The position numbers and the translations under genes were made by a program. A stretch of 64,000 nt of DNA from positions 437,231-501,230 of the forward strand of contig JADJWL010000005.1 in assembly GCA_016716385.1 (NCBI GenBank), in the 5' to 3' direction. Position 1 is the stretch's first letter, and each line of letters begins with the position of its first letter. Below are positions 50,690-58,293 of this stretch, in pieces. The notes beneath the pieces were generated by a model. It saw only the letters and a program-made list of their open reading frames with translations, had not been told where the DNA came from and did not search any database. Source of the stretch: Bryobacterales bacterium. Its GTDB lineage: Bacteria > Acidobacteriota > Terriglobia > Bryobacterales > Bryobacteraceae.

Positions 50690-52152
50690 TGCGGCATTAC
50701 CTGGCGTTCGACCTTGGCGCCGAGAGCGGGCGCGCCATGCTGGGTACGCTCGCGGAGGGGCGCCTGTCCCTGACGGAGCTGCACCGGTTCCCGAACGAGC
50801 CGGTATGGGTGGGCGAGGCGCTCTATTGGGACGCCCTGCGGCTGTTTCACGAAATCCGCCGCGGTCTGGCCGCCGCCGGACGGGAACGGCGGCTCACCCT
50901 CGACGGCGTTGCCGTCGACACGTGGGGCGTCGATTTCGCGCTTCTCGACGAGAGCGGCGCGCTGATCGACAACCCCCGGCACTACCGCGACGCGAGGACC
51001 AGCGGCATCCCCGAGAGATTGTTCCGGACTCTGCCGCGCGAGCAGATCCACCGCCGCACCGGCGTGCAGTTCATGCAGATCAACACGCTGTACCAACTGC
51101 ACGCGATGCTGGGAACCCCGGCTCTCGAACGGGCTGGAACGCTGCTGATGATGCCGGACCTGTTCCACTACTGGCTCACCGGCGTGATCCGCGGCGAAGT
51201 CACCATCGCCAGCACCACGCAGTTCTTCGATCCGCGGGCGCGGTGCTGGGCGGGCGACCTGCTGGAAGGCGCGGGCATTCCGCCGGCGATCCTGCCGGAA
51301 CTCGTGGAACCGGGCACGCTGCTCGCTCCCCTGCGGGACGAAGTCGCACGCGCGGCGGGACTCGATCCGGCGCCCGTCTTTGCCACCGGCTGCCATGACA
51401 CGGCGTCGGCCGTCGCGGCAGTGCCGGCGCAAGGAGACGGCTGGTGCTACATCAGCTCCGGCACCTGGTCGCTGATGGGCGTCGAGACGGCGGAGCCGGT
51501 CATCGACGAGCGCAGCCTGGCGATGGGTCTGACCAACGAAGCGGGCGTGGCCGGACGCACACGGCTGCTGCGCAATATCGCGGGACTCTGGTTGCTGCAG
51601 GAGTGCCGCCGCGCCTGGGTTCTGGAGGGCCATGAGTGGACCTATGCCGACCTGACCCGCGCCGCCGCGGCCGCCCCGCCCTTCGTCGCGGTCCTCGACC
51701 CCGACGCCTTTCTCGCACCCGGCGGAATGCCGGACCAGATCGCGGCCTTCTGCGCGCGGACCGGGCAACCGGCGCCTCAGGACGAAGCGTCGATAGCGCG
51801 CACGATTCTCGAGAGCCTCGCGCTCCGCTACCGGCAGGTGCTGGAAATGCTCGAATCGCTGTTGGGGCGGCGCCTGGAGCCTATCCACATTGTCGGGGGT
51901 GGATCACGTAATACGTTGCTGAACGAGTTCGTCGCCGGCGCCACCGGACGCGCCGTGATGGCGGGTCCAGCCGAGGCGACCGCCGCGGGCAACGTCCTGG
52001 TCCAGGCGATGGGCGCCGGCGCCGTGGACTCGATCGAAGAAATTCGCGCGATCGTGCGGCGCTCGTTCGACGCCGTCACGGTCGAGCCGGAGCCGTCCGC
52101 GGCATGGGACGATGCCTACGCGCGTTTCCTGCGCATCCAAGGAGCTTCATGA
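50689..52152 (+). CDS. rhaB: Rhamnulokinase-like FGGY sugar kinase
   Basis: From GTG 50689 (one-base overlap with hemB) the protein is 487 residues. It has the FGGY phosphate motif YLAFDLGAESGRAMLG and RhaB-type signatures AVDTWGVDFALLDESG, RRTGVQFMQINTLYQLHA, PDLFHYWLTGVIRGEVTIAS, and the C-terminal ATP site HIVGGGSRNTLLNEFVAGAT. It phosphorylates L-rhamnulose or a similar ketose. No rhamnose isomerase or aldolase lies nearby, so the placement among hemB and tRNA-modification genes is unusual. Confidence 0.87.
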   Translation: MRHYLAFDLGAESGRAMLGTLAEGRLSLTELHRFPNEPVWVGEALYWDALRLFHEIRRGLAAAGRERRLTLDGVAVDTWGVDFALLDESGALIDNPRHYRDARTSGIPERLFRTLPREQIHRRTGVQFMQINTLYQLHAMLGTPALERAGTLLMMPDLFHYWLTGVIRGEVTIASTTQFFDPRARCWAGDLLEGAGIPPAILPELVEPGTLLAPLRDEVARAAGLDPAPVFATGCHDTASAVAAVPAQGDGWCYISSGTWSLMGVETAEPVIDERSLAMGLTNEAGVAGRTRLLRNIAGLWLLQECRRAWVLEGHEWTYADLTRAAAAAPPFVAVLDPDAFLAPGGMPDQIAAFCARTGQPAPQDEASIARTILESLALRYRQVLEMLESLLGRRLEPIHIVGGGSRNTLLNEFVAGATGRAVMAGPAEATAAGNVLVQAMGAGAVDSIEEIRAIVRRSFDAVTVEPEPSAAWDDAYARFLRIQGAS

Positions 52153-52622
52153 ATACCCCGGAAGAGTTTCTGCGCCTGGCGATCCGGCTGGCCGAAGAGA
52201 ACGTCGCGAGCGCGCGCGGCGGACCCTTCGCCGCGGTCATCGCGCGCGACGACCAGGTGATTGCCACCGGCGTCAACCTCGTGACGAGTACGCACGATCC
52301 GACGGCCCACGCCGAAGTCGTGGCGATCCGCGAAGCGTGCCGCGTGTTGGGCCGCTTTCAGTTGAAGGGCTGCGCGATCTACTCTTCGTGCGAGCCGTGC
52401 CCGATGTGCCTCGGCGCCATTTACTGGGCGCGTCCCGCGAGGCTCTACTTCGCCGCGTCGCGCCACGATGCGGCGGCGGCCGGCTTCGACGATGCGTTCC
52501 TCTACCAGGAGATCGCCGCGCCGCTCGAAGCCCGGCGCATCCCCACCGCACACCTGCTGGAGAACGAGGCCGGAAGCCCGTTCGATGCCTGGCGCGCCAA
52601 GCTCGACCGGATCGCGTACTAG
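52149..52622 (+). CDS. Nucleoside/guanine deaminase family protein (CMP/dCMP-type zinc deaminase)
   Basis: The 157-residue protein has the zinc deaminase motifs: HAEVVAIREACR (zinc His, catalytic Glu) and SSCEPCPMCLGAIYWAR (two zinc Cys). The opening EEFLRLAIRLAEENVASARG, followed by GPFAAVIARDDQVIATG, is typical of guanine deaminase (GuaD-like) enzymes. The C-terminal ending LLENEAGSPFDAWRAKLDR also fits that group better than tRNA adenosine deaminase. ATGA overlap with rhaB. Confidence 0.82.
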   Translation: MNTPEEFLRLAIRLAEENVASARGGPFAAVIARDDQVIATGVNLVTSTHDPTAHAEVVAIREACRVLGRFQLKGCAIYSSCEPCPMCLGAIYWARPARLYFAASRHDAAAAGFDDAFLYQEIAAPLEARRIPTAHLLENEAGSPFDAWRAKLDRIAY

Positions 52623-52650
52623 GCGGCGGGTAAGATGAAAGGTACCCAGC

Positions 52651-53970
52651 ATGCAGGGACCGGTGCACATCATTGGCGGCGGCCTCGCCGGAACGGAAGC
52701 CGCGTGGCAGTTGGCGCGCCGCGGCGTCGCTTCGCGCCTCTACGAGATGCGTCCCGTTCGCGTCACCCCCGCCCACCGTACTGACCGGCTCGCCGAACTC
52801 GTGTGCAGCAATTCGCTGAAGACCGATACGGCGAACACCGCGCCCTGGCTGCTCAAGGAAGAACTGCGGCGGCTGGGATCGCTGCTTCTGCAGGCGGCGG
52901 CGAGCGCCCGGGTGCCCGGAGGGCAGGCGCTCACGGTGGATCGCGAGATCTTCGCCGAAGCCGTCACGTGCGCCGTGGAGAACGAGGCGCTGATCGAGAT
53001 CGTGCGCGAGGAGGTGACCGCGCTGCCCGATGGCGTGTGCATCGTCGCCAGCGGCCCTTTGACGAGTGACGCCCTGGCCGAGGAGATCGCGCGCCTTACC
53101 GGGTCCGGACGGTTGTCCTTCTACGACAGCATCAGCCCCATCGTCGACGCATCCACCATCGACCGGAACATCGCGTTTGCCGCCTCGCGCCACGGCAAGT
53201 CCCTCGACGGCGGCGACGACTACCTGAACTGTCCGCTCGACCGCGGCCAGTACGAAGCTTTTGTCGATGCATTGCTGGCCGGCGAGCAGGTGCCTGCCCA
53301 CATCGAGCAGGACAACCCCTGCTACTTCGAAGCATGCCTGCCCATTGAGGTCCTGGCGCGCCGCGGGCGCGAAACGCTCCGCTTCGGCCCGATGAAGCCC
53401 ACCGGCCTCACCGACCCACGCACGGGCCGCTGGCCATACGCAGCCGTCCAACTGCGCCAGGAGAACCTGCGCGCGGACAGCTACAACCTGGTCGGCTTTC
53501 AGAACTACCTGCGGTTCGGCGAACAGAAGCGGATCCTGCGGATGATTCCCGGTCTCGAGAACGCCGAGTTCCTGCGCTACGGGCAGATCCACCGCAATAC
53601 GTACATCAACGCTCCATCGCTCCTGACGCCGCTGCTCTCGATGCGGCGCGAACCGCACGTGTTCTTCGCCGGGCAGATCTGCGGCATTGAGGGCTACGTC
53701 GAATCGATCGCCACCGGACTGGTCGCGGGACTCGCCGCCGCGGATCTCGTGCAGGGCGCCGTCCCACGGCCTTTCCCGCGCGAGTCGGCGGTTGGTTCGC
53801 TCTGTCACTATGTCTCCGGCGCGGAGGCGCGCAACTATCAACCGGCCAACATCGCCTTCGACCTGCTGCCCCCGGTGGACGGATTCCGCCGCGACCGCCA
53901 GGCGCGCCACGCGGCGATCTGCCGGCGCGCGCTCGAAAGCCTGGAAGCCCACGTCCATGCCGTTGCGTGA
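52651..53970 (+). CDS. trmFO: tRNA (uracil-5-)-methyltransferase TrmFO (folate-dependent)
   Basis: The 439-residue flavoprotein makes m5U54 in tRNA using methylenetetrahydrofolate. Motifs are the FAD dinucleotide fold VHIIGGGLAGTEAAWQLARR, ELVCSNSLKTDTANTAPWLL, FYDSISPIVDASTIDRN, DDYLNCPLDRGQYEAFVDAL, and IEGYVESIATGLVAGLAAAD near the C-terminus. The gene overlaps xerC by 14 bases; a trmFO-xerC order is familiar from Firmicutes. Confidence 0.92.
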   Translation: MQGPVHIIGGGLAGTEAAWQLARRGVASRLYEMRPVRVTPAHRTDRLAELVCSNSLKTDTANTAPWLLKEELRRLGSLLLQAAASARVPGGQALTVDREIFAEAVTCAVENEALIEIVREEVTALPDGVCIVASGPLTSDALAEEIARLTGSGRLSFYDSISPIVDASTIDRNIAFAASRHGKSLDGGDDYLNCPLDRGQYEAFVDALLAGEQVPAHIEQDNPCYFEACLPIEVLARRGRETLRFGPMKPTGLTDPRTGRWPYAAVQLRQENLRADSYNLVGFQNYLRFGEQKRILRMIPGLENAEFLRYGQIHRNTYINAPSLLTPLLSMRREPHVFFAGQICGIEGYVESIATGLVAGLAAADLVQGAVPRPFPRESAVGSLCHYVSGAEARNYQPANIAFDLLPPVDGFRRDRQARHAAICRRALESLEAHVHAVA

Positions 53971-54847
53971 CGCAATCGCGGACTACCTCGCCGAACTGGC
54001 CCGCCGGCAGGCCTCTTCTTTGACCATCCGCACCTACCAGAGCGATCTCGAGGAGTTTGCCGCGTACTTCTCACCCCCTGGCGAGACTCCGCCCGCGCCC
54101 GCGGCGTTCGATGCCTGGATGATCCGCGAATGGCTGGCCCATCTGCACGAACGGAAATTGCAGGCCGCGACGATCCGGCGCAAGCTGGCCGCCGCACGGG
54201 CGTTCTTCCGTTTCCTCTGCGGCGAAGGATTGCTCCCGGTGAATCCCGCGAAGCTCGTTCGCACCCCAAAGGCGCCGCAAACGCTGCCCGTCGCGCCGCC
54301 GGCGGAAGAGACGAACCGGTTTCTGGACGGCGTCGCGAGCCGGCAGGAGCGCCCGTTTCCCGCCCGCGACCGCGCGCTGTTTGAGCTTCTGTACGGGTGC
54401 GGTCTGCGCGTCAGCGAACTGGTCGGGCTGGACCTCGATGACCTCGACCGCAGCGAGCGCTGGCTCCGTGTACGCGGCAAGGGACGCAAGGAGCGCCAGA
54501 CGCCGTATCCGGCGCGGGCGGCCGAAGCGCTCGAACGCTACATCGGCGACCGCCAGGCGCCGCCGGAAGAGCGCGCGCTGTTCCTGAATTTCCGCGGCCG
54601 GCGGCTCAGCGCGCGCGGGGTCCGCTATCTGCTGCGCTGGTATACGCTGTCGCTCGGCGCGGATCCGTCCTTGCATCCCCACAGCTTCCGTCACGCCTAC
54701 GCCACCCACCTGCTCGCAGCCGGCGCGGACCTCAGGGCCATCCAGGAGCTGCTGGGACACGCCCGCCTCTCCACTACGCAGAAGTATACCCACGTGTCCC
54801 TGACCGATCTGATGGCCGTCTACGACAGGGCCCACCCCAAAGCGTGA
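53957..54847 (+). CDS. xerC: Tyrosine recombinase XerC/XerD type
   Basis: From ATG 53957 the protein is 296 residues, the size of chromosomal Xer recombinases. The N-terminal SAM-like DNA-binding domain (about 1-90) precedes the catalytic domain with Arg in LYGCGLRVSELVGLD, Lys in VRGKGRKERQTPY, HxxR in LHPHSFRHAYATHLL, His in ELLGHARLSTTQKY, and the nucleophile Tyr in the same segment. It likely resolves chromosome dimers at dif. No att sites were seen, so a mobile-element integrase is unlikely. Confidence 0.88.
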   Translation: MPLRDAIADYLAELARRQASSLTIRTYQSDLEEFAAYFSPPGETPPAPAAFDAWMIREWLAHLHERKLQAATIRRKLAAARAFFRFLCGEGLLPVNPAKLVRTPKAPQTLPVAPPAEETNRFLDGVASRQERPFPARDRALFELLYGCGLRVSELVGLDLDDLDRSERWLRVRGKGRKERQTPYPARAAEALERYIGDRQAPPEERALFLNFRGRRLSARGVRYLLRWYTLSLGADPSLHPHSFRHAYATHLLAAGADLRAIQELLGHARLSTTQKYTHVSLTDLMAVYDRAHPKA

Positions 54848-54852
54848 GGCTC

Positions 54853-54888
54853 TTGACATAATTCTATCTTGCTGCGAATATCGAAATA
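54853..54888 (+). promoter_or_regulatory. Candidate acr3 promoter with ArsR-like site, leaderless geometry
   Basis: TTGACA (54853-54858) is a consensus -35. With a 17-base spacer a weak -10 GAATAT falls at 54876-54881, so transcription should begin at or within a base or two of the ATG at 54888. No ribosome-binding site precedes that ATG. The stretch AATATCGAAATAT across the -10 and start resembles AT-rich ArsR operator half-sites. Confidence 0.45.
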
Positions 54889-55979
54889 TGGCAGTCGCGG
54901 GGAAAGCCGTCACGGCTGAGAAGAAGCGCCTCAGTCCGTTCGAGCAGTACCTCAGCCTCTGGGTCGGATTGTGCATGGTTGCTGGCGTCCTGCTGGGCAA
55001 GCTCCTCCCTGGGCTCATCGACGGACTGCGCCGGATGGAGTTCGGAGAGGCCAGCCAGATCAACGCGCCTATCGCCGTCCTAATCTGGCTCATGATCGTT
55101 CCGATGATGATGAAGGTCGACTTCGCGGCGATTCGCGGGGTCGGCAGACGGCCGCGCGGCCTCGTGATCACGCTCTTCGTGAACTGGTTGGTCAAACCGT
55201 TTTCGATGGCCCTGTTCGCATGGTTCTTCTTCCGGTATGTCTTCGCTGCCTGGATTCCCGAGGCGGATGCAGATCAGTACATCGCCGGCGCGATCATCCT
55301 GGCAGCCGCGCCCTGCACGGCCATGGTCTTCGTGTGGAGCTATCTGAGCGATGGCGACCCTGCCTACACTCTGGTGCAGGTTTCGGTGAACGACCTGATC
55401 ATGCTCGTTCTGTTCGCGCCGATCGTGCGGTTTCTGGTCAGCGGTGCGTCGTCGCTCGAAGTGCCGTTTCACGTGCTGCTGTATTCGGTGGTGATCTTCA
55501 TCGTGATTCCGCTCACCATCGGGATCCTTCTGCGGCACTACTTCATCCGCCGCCACGGGATCGCATGGTTCGAACAGGAGCTGCTGCCGCGGTTCGCGCC
55601 CGTCAGCATGATGGCGCTGCTGGCGACGCTGGTGCTGATCTTCGGATTTCAGGCGGACAACATCACGGGCAAGTTCCTGCACGTCGTCCTGATTGCCGTG
55701 CCGATTCTGATTCAGGTCTACTTCAACTCATCGCTTGCCTACGGGCTGATGCGGCTGTTCAAGGTGGAGTATGCGGTTGCCGCACCGGGAGCGTTGATCG
55801 GAGCCAGCAATTTCTTCGAACTCGCGGTGGCGACCGCAATCGCGCTGTTCGGCCCCGGGTCGGGCGCGGCGCTGGCGACCGTGGTCGGCGTGCTGATCGA
55901 GGTGCCGGTCATGCTGTCGGTCTGCTCCATCTGCAATCGCACCCGGCACTGGTTCCCCCCGCCGCAGACCGCGCATTAA
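54888..55979 (+). CDS. acr3: Arsenite efflux permease ACR3
   Basis: The 363-residue membrane protein has about ten spans and the two diagnostic ACR3 residues: the essential Cys in ILAAAPCTAMVFVWSYLSDG and the conserved Glu in GASNFFELAVATAIALFGPG. It extrudes arsenite and antimonite using the proton gradient. It heads the arsenic island, ahead of arsR and the arsE/F/G-like genes. Motifs are fully intact. Its promoter is likely controlled by the ArsR encoded 95 bases downstream. Confidence 0.9.
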   Translation: MAVAGKAVTAEKKRLSPFEQYLSLWVGLCMVAGVLLGKLLPGLIDGLRRMEFGEASQINAPIAVLIWLMIVPMMMKVDFAAIRGVGRRPRGLVITLFVNWLVKPFSMALFAWFFFRYVFAAWIPEADADQYIAGAIILAAAPCTAMVFVWSYLSDGDPAYTLVQVSVNDLIMLVLFAPIVRFLVSGASSLEVPFHVLLYSVVIFIVIPLTIGILLRHYFIRRHGIAWFEQELLPRFAPVSMMALLATLVLIFGFQADNITGKFLHVVLIAVPILIQVYFNSSLAYGLMRLFKVEYAVAAPGALIGASNFFELAVATAIALFGPGSGAALATVVGVLIEVPVMLSVCSICNRTRHWFPPPQTAH

Positions 55980-56004
55980 CCCACCCGGCCGCTCTTTCGG
56001 TGGG
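55980..56004 (+). terminator. Weak hairpin between acr3 and arsR
   Basis: CCCACC (55980-55985) pairs with GGTGGG (55999-56004) around a 13-base loop, immediately after the acr3 stop codon, followed by GTCTTT. It could attenuate or stop transcription between acr3 and arsR, but the stem is short and the T-run poor. Confidence 0.3.
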
Positions 56005-56055
56005 GTCTTTGCCCCAGCCGGATGACGGGTCAGTCACTAAGTCCCACGTCTTGAA

Positions 56056-56077
56056 CATTTGGCCAATTGGCCAAATG
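56056..56077. promoter_or_regulatory. Perfect 22-bp palindrome over the arsR start codon
   Basis: The half-site CATTTGGCCAA is followed immediately by its exact reverse complement, and the last three bases are the arsR ATG (56075-56077). TTGAAC lies just upstream (56051-56056), so a dimeric repressor bound here would cover promoter and start. This is the best candidate autoregulatory operator in the island. Confidence 0.6.
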
Positions 56078-56422
56078 CGTGCATCTTCCATTCCCGTGGA
56101 CGCAAAAACTCTCAACCGGATGGCGGCGCAGGCACGGGTTCTCAAAGCCCTGGCGCACCCCACGCGGCTGTTCATCGTAGACCAACTCTCCCGCCATGAA
56201 ATCTGCGTGTGCGAGTTGACGGACCTCATCGGCGCGGACATCTCGACCGTGTCGAAGCATCTGAGCGTGCTGCGGTCGGCGGGAGTGCTGACCGATGAAC
56301 GCCGGGGCGCGCAGGTCTTCTACCGTCTCCGAACGGACGCCGTGCGCCCCGTCCTGGCTGGCGCGCGGGAGATTGTGCAATCGTTCGCCAGGGAACAGGT
56401 GGAACTGGCCAAGGCCGGGTAA
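56075..56422 (+). CDS. arsR: Arsenical resistance repressor ArsR
   Basis: This 115-residue ArsR/SmtB protein contains RVLKALAHPTRLFIVDQLSR, the arsenite-binding segment HEICVCELTDLIG (the classical ELCVCDL cysteine pair), the recognition helix region IGADISTVSKHLSVLRSAGV, and the wing LTDERRGAQVFYRL. It binds operator DNA in the absence of As(III) and releases on binding. The ATG coincides with the end of a 22-bp palindrome; an alternative internal GTG (VDAKTL) is possible. It is the first gene of the arsR-arsE-F-G string. Confidence 0.9.
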   Translation: MRASSIPVDAKTLNRMAAQARVLKALAHPTRLFIVDQLSRHEICVCELTDLIGADISTVSKHLSVLRSAGVLTDERRGAQVFYRLRTDAVRPVLAGAREIVQSFAREQVELAKAG

Positions 56423-56437
56423 GGAGGAACACAGACG

Positions 56438-56686
56438 ATGCCCGCACATATCCAGATCCTCGGCACCGGATGTCCAAACTGCAAGAAGCTGGCAGAGGTG
56501 ACCGAGGCGGCGGCCCAGGAGTTGGGGCTGTCCTACGACGTGGAGAAAGTCACGGAGATCACGAAGATTCTCGGCTTCGGTGTGGCGCGGACGCCGGCAC
56601 TGGTGATGGACGGTGAAGTCCTGGCGAGCGGCAGGATCCCGTCGCTCGATGAGATGAAGGGGCTGTTGGGGAGGAAAGCATCATGA
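56438..56686 (+). CDS. arsE: ArsE-like small thioredoxin-fold protein
   Basis: The 82-residue protein is a minimal thioredoxin/glutaredoxin-like fold: IQILGTGCPNCKKLAEVTEA with the CPNC active site, then VEKVTEITKILGFGVARTPA with the cis-Pro and LVMDGEVLASGRIPS. In the arsEFG set described from anaerobic gut bacteria a protein of this kind precedes ArsF. AAGGAGG lies before ATG 56438. It overlaps the arsF-like gene by four bases (ATGA). I infer a role in reducing ArsF or the arsenical. Confidence 0.72.
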   Translation: MPAHIQILGTGCPNCKKLAEVTEAAAQELGLSYDVEKVTEITKILGFGVARTPALVMDGEVLASGRIPSLDEMKGLLGRKAS

Positions 56687-57156
56687 GTGCGAAGACGGCT
56701 GTCAAAGCGCTTCTCCTGGTGTTCGTCGCGGCCAGCCTGACCAGCGTTCTGCTGCAGGAGGTGCGCAAGTCCGATTCAGAGGCGGCTGCCGCCCTTCCGG
56801 AGGTGGAATTTCCGCAAGACCGGCAGATCACGGTGTCCTATTTCTATACGACGGTGCGCTGCCCGACGTGCCGGAAGATCGAAGCGTTCTCGAAAGAAGC
56901 GGTGGAGGGCCGCTTCGCGCGCTAGATTCTCGACGGGTTGGTAGTGTTCCGCGCAGTCGATGTCGAGTCGCCTGAGAACCAGCACTTCACGAAGCGCTAC
57001 GAGCTGTTTACGAAGTCGCTCGTCGTCTCGGAGAGCGAAGGCGGCAAGGAACTGCGCTGGAAGAACCTGGAGAAGGTCTGGGAACTGACGGGCGATCCCA
57101 AGGCGTTTCACGACTATGTAGAGTCCGAGGTCCGGGAGTTTCTGAGGAGGCAATAG
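56683..57156 (+). pseudogene. arsF: ArsF-like redox protein gene interrupted by one in-frame amber codon
   Basis: The frame from ATG 56683 reads through a signal/anchor (VKALLLVFVAASLTSVLLQE) and a thioredoxin-like YFYTTVRCPTCRKIEAFSKE with CPTC, then meets TAG at 56923-56925 (residue 81) after RFAR. Directly after, in the same frame, come ILDGLVVFRAVDVESPENQH and FTKRYELFTKSLVVSESEGG to a normal stop at 57154-57156, just where the arsG-like gene begins. The whole, 157 codons, is a complete ArsF-like protein (nitrophenyl compound nitroreductase subunit ArsF family). Both halves keep coding character, so the lesion is recent, a sequencing error, or a read-through codon. Confidence 0.75.
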
Positions 57157-57851
57157 TGGACCCCCTGTTCCTCATGCTGGCGACGGCGCTCTGGCTCGGC
57201 GTTCTCACGTCGATCAGCCCGTGCCCGCTCGCGACCAACATCGCGGCCATTTCGTTCATCAGCCGTGGCGTGGAGGAACCCCGCCGCGTGCTGGTGACCG
57301 GAATTCTGTACACCGTGGGCCGTATGCTGACGTACCTCGGATTGGGAGCGCTGCTCGTGGCGACCGCGCTTTCCGTGCCGCAGATTTCGGGTTTTCTGCA
57401 GTCCACACTGAACAAGTTTCTGGGTCCGCTGCTGATTCTGGTGGGGATGTTTCTCGTTGGACTGATCGGCTGGAATTTTCAGACATCGGCGGGGGGCGAG
57501 TCGGTTCAGGGCAAGCTGCGGGGCTGGGGTCCGGTTGGGGCAGTGCTGCTGGGAATGCTGTTTGCGCTCTCATTCTGCCCGGTATCAGCGGCGCTGTTCT
57601 TCGGCAGCCTGATTCCGCTGTCGGTGACGCACCAGTCGAGTGTGCTGGCGCCCGCGGTATACGGAATCGGAACCGCGTTGCCCGTGTTCGGCTTCGCCGC
57701 TCTCCTTGCGCTTGGAGCGCAGTCGGTGGGCCGCGCATTTGACCGGCTGACGTCGTTCGAACGCTGGGGACGCATGGCGACGGGCGTGGCGTTTATCGGG
57801 GTGGGCGTGTACCTGACGCTGACCCATGTGTTCGGGATGCAACTGCGATAG
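57156..57851 (+). CDS. arsG: ArsG-like / CcdA-DsbD-type membrane transporter
   Basis: The 231-residue protein has about six membrane spans and the CcdA/DsbD-like cysteines: SISPCPLATNIAAISFISRG in span 1 and LFALSFCPVSAALFFGSLI in span 4. ArsG of the arsEFG set (aromatic aminobenzylarsenical efflux permease family name) has this shape. It is proposed to pass electrons across the membrane to ArsF or to export the arsenical. The GTG start at 57156 shares one base with the arsF stop, so it is coupled to it. Confidence 0.72.
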   Translation: MDPLFLMLATALWLGVLTSISPCPLATNIAAISFISRGVEEPRRVLVTGILYTVGRMLTYLGLGALLVATALSVPQISGFLQSTLNKFLGPLLILVGMFLVGLIGWNFQTSAGGESVQGKLRGWGPVGAVLLGMLFALSFCPVSAALFFGSLIPLSVTHQSSVLAPAVYGIGTALPVFGFAALLALGAQSVGRAFDRLTSFERWGRMATGVAFIGVGVYLTLTHVFGMQLR

Positions 57852-57871
57852 GCAAGGAAAGGGCTAAGACC

Positions 57872-58285
57872 ATGAAGATCAAAGTGCTGCTGTGCAACTG
57901 CAAGGGACTGTGCGCCTCGTTCAAGGACAGCGACTTCAACACGCTGCCGTTCGCCGTGGAAAGCGAACTGGATGTGTCCTACGTGTCGCTTCACCCGCAG
58001 ACGTGCGGGCAGGGTGGCAACGAACTCCTCATGGACCTGATGCGCTCGGCCGACGAGGAAACCTACATTCTCAGCGGCGCGTGCGCTCCGGAGGCGCAGG
58101 AGAAGCTGTTCAAGAAGGCGATGCGATTGACCGGTTTCCCGCCCGAACGCTTCGTTCCGGTCGACATCCGGATGACGGACAACGACGGGGTTCTGGAGCG
58201 ACTGCGGGAAAGCGTGGACAAACTGGTGCAGATCGAGGCGCCGCCGCGGGCCGTGGAAGGTGCGGGTCATTGTCTGTGTTCGTGA
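57872..58285 (+). CDS. Stand-alone HdrA-N-terminal-like Cys-rich protein
   Basis: This 137-residue protein opens KIKVLLCNCKGLCASFKDSD with Cys8, Cys10 and Cys14, then has HPQTCGQGGNELLMDLM (Cys45) and YILSGACAPEAQEKLFKKAM (Cys71), then FPPERFVPVDIR, and ends AGHCLCS. This follows the N-terminal domain of heterodisulfide reductase HdrA (a C-x-C start, a CSxxG-like element, ACSP-like turn and LFxxA). No FAD domain follows. It lies 20 bases after arsG and just before a ferredoxin, so an electron-transfer role for the arsenical system is plausible. Confidence 0.6.
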   Translation: MKIKVLLCNCKGLCASFKDSDFNTLPFAVESELDVSYVSLHPQTCGQGGNELLMDLMRSADEETYILSGACAPEAQEKLFKKAMRLTGFPPERFVPVDIRMTDNDGVLERLRESVDKLVQIEAPPRAVEGAGHCLCS

Positions 58286-58293
58286 GGACGGCC

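Noticed and set aside
53957..54847. Tyrosine recombinase considered as a mobile-element integrase
   Set aside because: Length, trmFO linkage and absence of att-like repeats fit the chromosomal Xer role.
56923..56925. Amber codon in arsF considered as a pyrrolysine site
   Set aside because: No pylT/pylS or methylamine genes are seen and the family is not known to use pyrrolysine; a mutation or sequencing error is simpler.
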